This document shows, piece after piece, positions 4,993-6,046 of a stretch of 6,046 nucleotides of DNA. The stretch spans positions 1 to 6,046 of the forward strand of contig WQUP01000076.1 in NCBI GenBank assembly GCA_009782015.1, written 5' to 3'. This DNA comes from Endomicrobiia bacterium. GTDB lineage: Bacteria > Elusimicrobiota > Endomicrobiia > Endomicrobiales > Endomicrobiaceae. The notes under the pieces are model-generated. The model saw only the letters and a list, made by a program, of their open reading frames with translations, had not been told where the DNA came from and did no database searches. How positions within the stretch are numbered: position 1 is the first letter of the stretch; each line of letters starts with the position of its first letter. Position numbers and translations under genes: made by a program.

Positions 4993-5079
4993 GAAGTTGA
5001 AAAGTTGTGAAGTTGAGTAACGGAAACAGGCAAAGTTTTTGTCTTTGCCCAGCTTCTCAGCCTCCCAGCTTCTCAACTT
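4993..5079. repeat. Period-8 hairpin element between the four-helix and gamma genes
   Basis: Three left units (4993-5016; GAAGTTGA, AAAGTTGT, GAAGTTGA) and four right units (5048-5079; CCCAGCTT, CTCAGCCT, CCCAGCTT, CTCAACTT) flank a core. The core has its own perfect 7-base stem, GGCAAAG (5029-5035) with CTTTGCC (5043-5049). Core and right arm closely resemble those of the alpha-beta element. The gamma ribosome binding site (AGGAG, 5082-5086) follows after two bases. Confidence 0.88.
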
Positions 5080-5091
5080 CTAGGAGTTATC

Positions 5092-5736
5092 ATGCAAAAT
5101 GAAATAATAGTTGCGGGGTTCGGCGGACAGGGAGTTTTGCTTGCGGGCGGGCTTTTGGCTCAAGCCGCAATGGAGCAGGGTTTGCACACTACGTGGTTTC
5201 CGGCTTACGGAGCGGAAATGCGCGGAGGAACGGCCAACTCCACGGTTGTAGTATCAAACGACGAAATCGGTTCCCCCCTTGCATTTCATCCGAACGCCTT
5301 GATAGCGCTAAACGAGCCTTCGCTGGATAAATTTATGCCGAGAATGATTGAAGGTTCGATAATAATCGCAAACTCTTCGATAATACCTCGGGACAGAGAA
5401 TTTAAAATAAAACCTATTTTTGTTCCGGTAACGGATATTGCCGATAAAGAAATTAAAAACGTAAAAACAGCAAATTTTGTGGCAGTAGGCGCTCTCATAA
5501 AAGCTCTAGAACTCTATGCGGACGCAAACTGCGAAACCGGCGAAGCGCCGGCTCCGCAAAAACGAAGACAAAGCTCCGATGAAGAAGGCGACAACTGCGA
5601 CTTGAACGAAACAAAAGTTCTCACTTTAGAAAGCGCTTTTATCGCGTGCGAAAAAGCTTTTTCGGCAAAACCCGAGTTTGTAGAAGTCAATAAAAAAGCC
5701 ATTCAGGCGGGATACGACTACGTAAAGGCAGAGTGA
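5092..5736 (+). CDS. vorC: 2-oxoacid:ferredoxin oxidoreductase gamma subunit with an internal insertion
   Basis: The product has 214 residues, about 30 more than I expect for a separate gamma subunit. It contains the gamma signatures: GFGGQGV (residues 9-15), AYGAEMRGGTANSTVVVS (38-55), ALNEPSLDKF (72-81), and the C-terminal ending KKAIQAGYDYVKAE, which resembles the NxKAxxxGYxYV form of the family. In these enzymes the gamma domain helps bind CoA and stabilises the complex. Residues about 142-174 are a hydrophilic stretch (CETGEAPAPQKRRQSSDEEG and on) between the NFVAVGALIKALEL helix and the TLESAFIACEKAF helix. It looks like an in-frame insertion. AGGAG lies five bases before the start. The TGA stop lies in the first unit of a period-7 repeat. 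It is last in the operon, separated from beta by the four-helix insertion but still in the same direction. Confidence 0.9.
   Translation: MQNEIIVAGFGGQGVLLAGGLLAQAAMEQGLHTTWFPAYGAEMRGGTANSTVVVSNDEIGSPLAFHPNALIALNEPSLDKFMPRMIEGSIIIANSSIIPRDREFKIKPIFVPVTDIADKEIKNVKTANFVAVGALIKALELYADANCETGEAPAPQKRRQSSDEEGDNCDLNETKVLTLESAFIACEKAFSAKPEFVEVNKKAIQAGYDYVKAE
5515..5613. repeat. In-frame low-complexity insertion in the gamma gene, with a GC-rich hairpin
   Basis: This stretch encodes the extra hydrophilic residues of the gamma subunit. It contains a perfect stem CCGGCG (5537-5542) with CGCCGG (5546-5551) around AAG, flanked by GCG and CGC that could extend the pairing across an internal loop. A palindromic repeat inserted in frame would explain both the length and the composition. 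The boundaries are approximate and come from where family-like sequence stops and resumes. Confidence 0.4.
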
Positions 5737-5767
5737 AGATTGAAGAGTGGGGAGTGAAGATACGGCA
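5731..5767 (+). repeat. Orphan left arm of a period-7 repeat after the gamma gene
   Basis: Units GAGTGAA, GATTGAA, GAGTGGG and GAGTGAA occupy 5731-5758, followed by GATACGGCA, which recalls the TTAACGGCA after the left arm near 300. The gamma stop codon lies in the first unit. The expected right arm is missing; a different palindrome (5781-5806) stands in its place. Confidence 0.65.
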
Positions 5768-5783
5768 AAGCCTTTCCGCTGTC

Positions 5784-5813
5784 ATTCCGGGCTTGACCCG
5801 GAATCCATTTTTT
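5784..5813 (+). terminator. Terminator-like dispersed palindrome at the operon end
   Basis: ATTCCGGG (5784-5791) pairs perfectly with CCCGGAAT (5797-5804) around CTTGA, and six T follow at 5808-5813. It would work as an intrinsic terminator for the oxidoreductase operon. With its GTC prefix it also belongs to the dispersed GTCATTCC palindrome family, so a mobile repeat appears to provide the terminator. Confidence 0.65.
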
Positions 5814-5836
5814 AAATATAAAATACAGGAATAACT

Positions 5837-6046
5837 ATGAAAATTCGTCCGGCAAAAGTAACCGACGTAAAAGAGATACACAAAATAGTGGAGTTTTACG
5901 CCGACAACAAAGAAATGCTTCACCGTTCGCTGAACTCCATATACGAAAATATTCAGGAATACATAGTTGCGGAAAACGAAGAAGGCAAAATCGCGGCATG
6001 CGGCGCGCTGCACGTTTCCTGGGAAGATTTGGCTGAAGTAAAAGCT
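5837..6046 (+). CDS. GNAT-family N-acetyltransferase, N-terminal 70 residues (cut by the window end)
   Basis: The ATG at 5837 has AGGA (5827-5830) six bases upstream, and the frame is open to the window end. The translation begins MKIRPAKVTDVKEIHKIVEF, the usual N-terminal strand and first helix of the GNAT fold, and continues through EYIVAENEEGKIAACGALHV (strands 2 and 3) to WEDLAEVKA, the start of strand 4. LHVSWEDLAE resembles the short, kinase-less N-acetylglutamate synthase-like (ArgA-type) acetyltransferases, which would acetylate glutamate for arginine synthesis. The acetyl-CoA-binding loop lies beyond the window, so neither activity nor substrate can be confirmed. It lies after the operon terminator and probably has its own promoter. 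Confidence 0.8.
   Translation, partial: MKIRPAKVTDVKEIHKIVEFYADNKEMLHRSLNSIYENIQEYIVAENEEGKIAACGALHVSWEDLAEVKA

Larger units (their letters stand above)
4590..5079 (+). mobile_element. Putative hairpin element carrying a four-helix-bundle gene
   Basis: Order: left arm (4590-4636), four-helix gene (4639-4986), then a complete small hairpin (4993-5079) whose right arm is complementary to both the first arm and its own left arm. The gene therefore lies within an inverted-repeat frame where other junctions have only a short core. The same family of proteins is known from intervening sequences in 23S rRNA, where the gene also lies between complementary ends. Low GC in the cargo and insertion within a conserved enzyme operon support acquisition. 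Mobility is an inference: no transposase and no target-site duplication were seen. Confidence 0.45.

Noticed and set aside
2620..5079. CRISPR array as an explanation for the tandem units
   Set aside because: Units are only 7-8 bases, vary from copy to copy, and are arranged as complementary arms without spacers. No cas genes are present.
4590..5079. Actual 23S rRNA intervening sequence
   Set aside because: There is no rRNA sequence in the window; the flanking genes are protein-coding oxidoreductase subunits.

Overview
The window looks like chromosome from an uncultured anaerobic Gram-negative bacterium. Evidence is a ferredoxin-dependent 2-oxoacid oxidoreductase operon, a lipoprotein signal, Sec-type signal peptides, Shine-Dalgarno sites of the AGGAG type and sigma70-like promoters (TTGACA/TAGAAT style, unlike the Bacteroidetes consensus). 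The standard code fits: TGA ends four genes and Trp is TGG. An Elusimicrobiota (Endomicrobium-like) origin is my best guess, from gene style only and with low confidence.

Layout. Positions 1-950 are read on the minus strand: a divergent OmpA-like lipoprotein (847-374), then an unrecognised gene that starts at 245, has an in-frame TGA at 89-87 and leaves the window. Positions 940-1340 hold no gene I can support, only a patchwork of palindromic and inverted repeats. From 1363 everything reads on the plus strand. Two tandem copies of a small secreted Lys-rich protein gene (1507-1824, 2000-2305) each have their own leader and hairpin terminator. A four-subunit 2-oxoacid:ferredoxin oxidoreductase operon follows, in the order delta (ferredoxin) 2417, alpha 2721, beta 3859, gamma 5092, most like the VorDBAC type. 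A four-helix-bundle (S23/rRNA-IVS family) gene at 4639 sits between beta and gamma. A terminator-like palindrome ends the operon, and a partial GNAT acetyltransferase begins at 5837.

How they work together. The oxidoreductase would oxidise a 2-oxoacid with CoA to acyl-CoA and CO2 and reduce ferredoxin, or run in reverse. Alpha and gamma complete the catalytic body, beta binds TPP and an Fe4S4 cluster, and delta carries two Fe4S4 clusters to the electron acceptor. The four-helix gene is unrelated to this chemistry and is AT-rich (about 28% GC by hand count).

Most interesting signal. Every junction of the operon contains a repeat hairpin of one architecture: a left arm of short tandem units (period 8, or 7 elsewhere), a T-rich core resembling TTGTTTTTGC, and a right arm of complementary tandem units. 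Arm sequences differ between copies, but the architecture and core are shared. The left arm overlaps the upstream stop codon and the right arm ends just before the next ribosome binding site. The four-helix gene lies inside one such element, between a left arm (4590-4636) and a complete hairpin (4993-5079), which resembles the arrangement of rRNA intervening sequences. I infer a mobile family in which the four-helix gene is the cargo or helper and the empty hairpins are its short derivatives.
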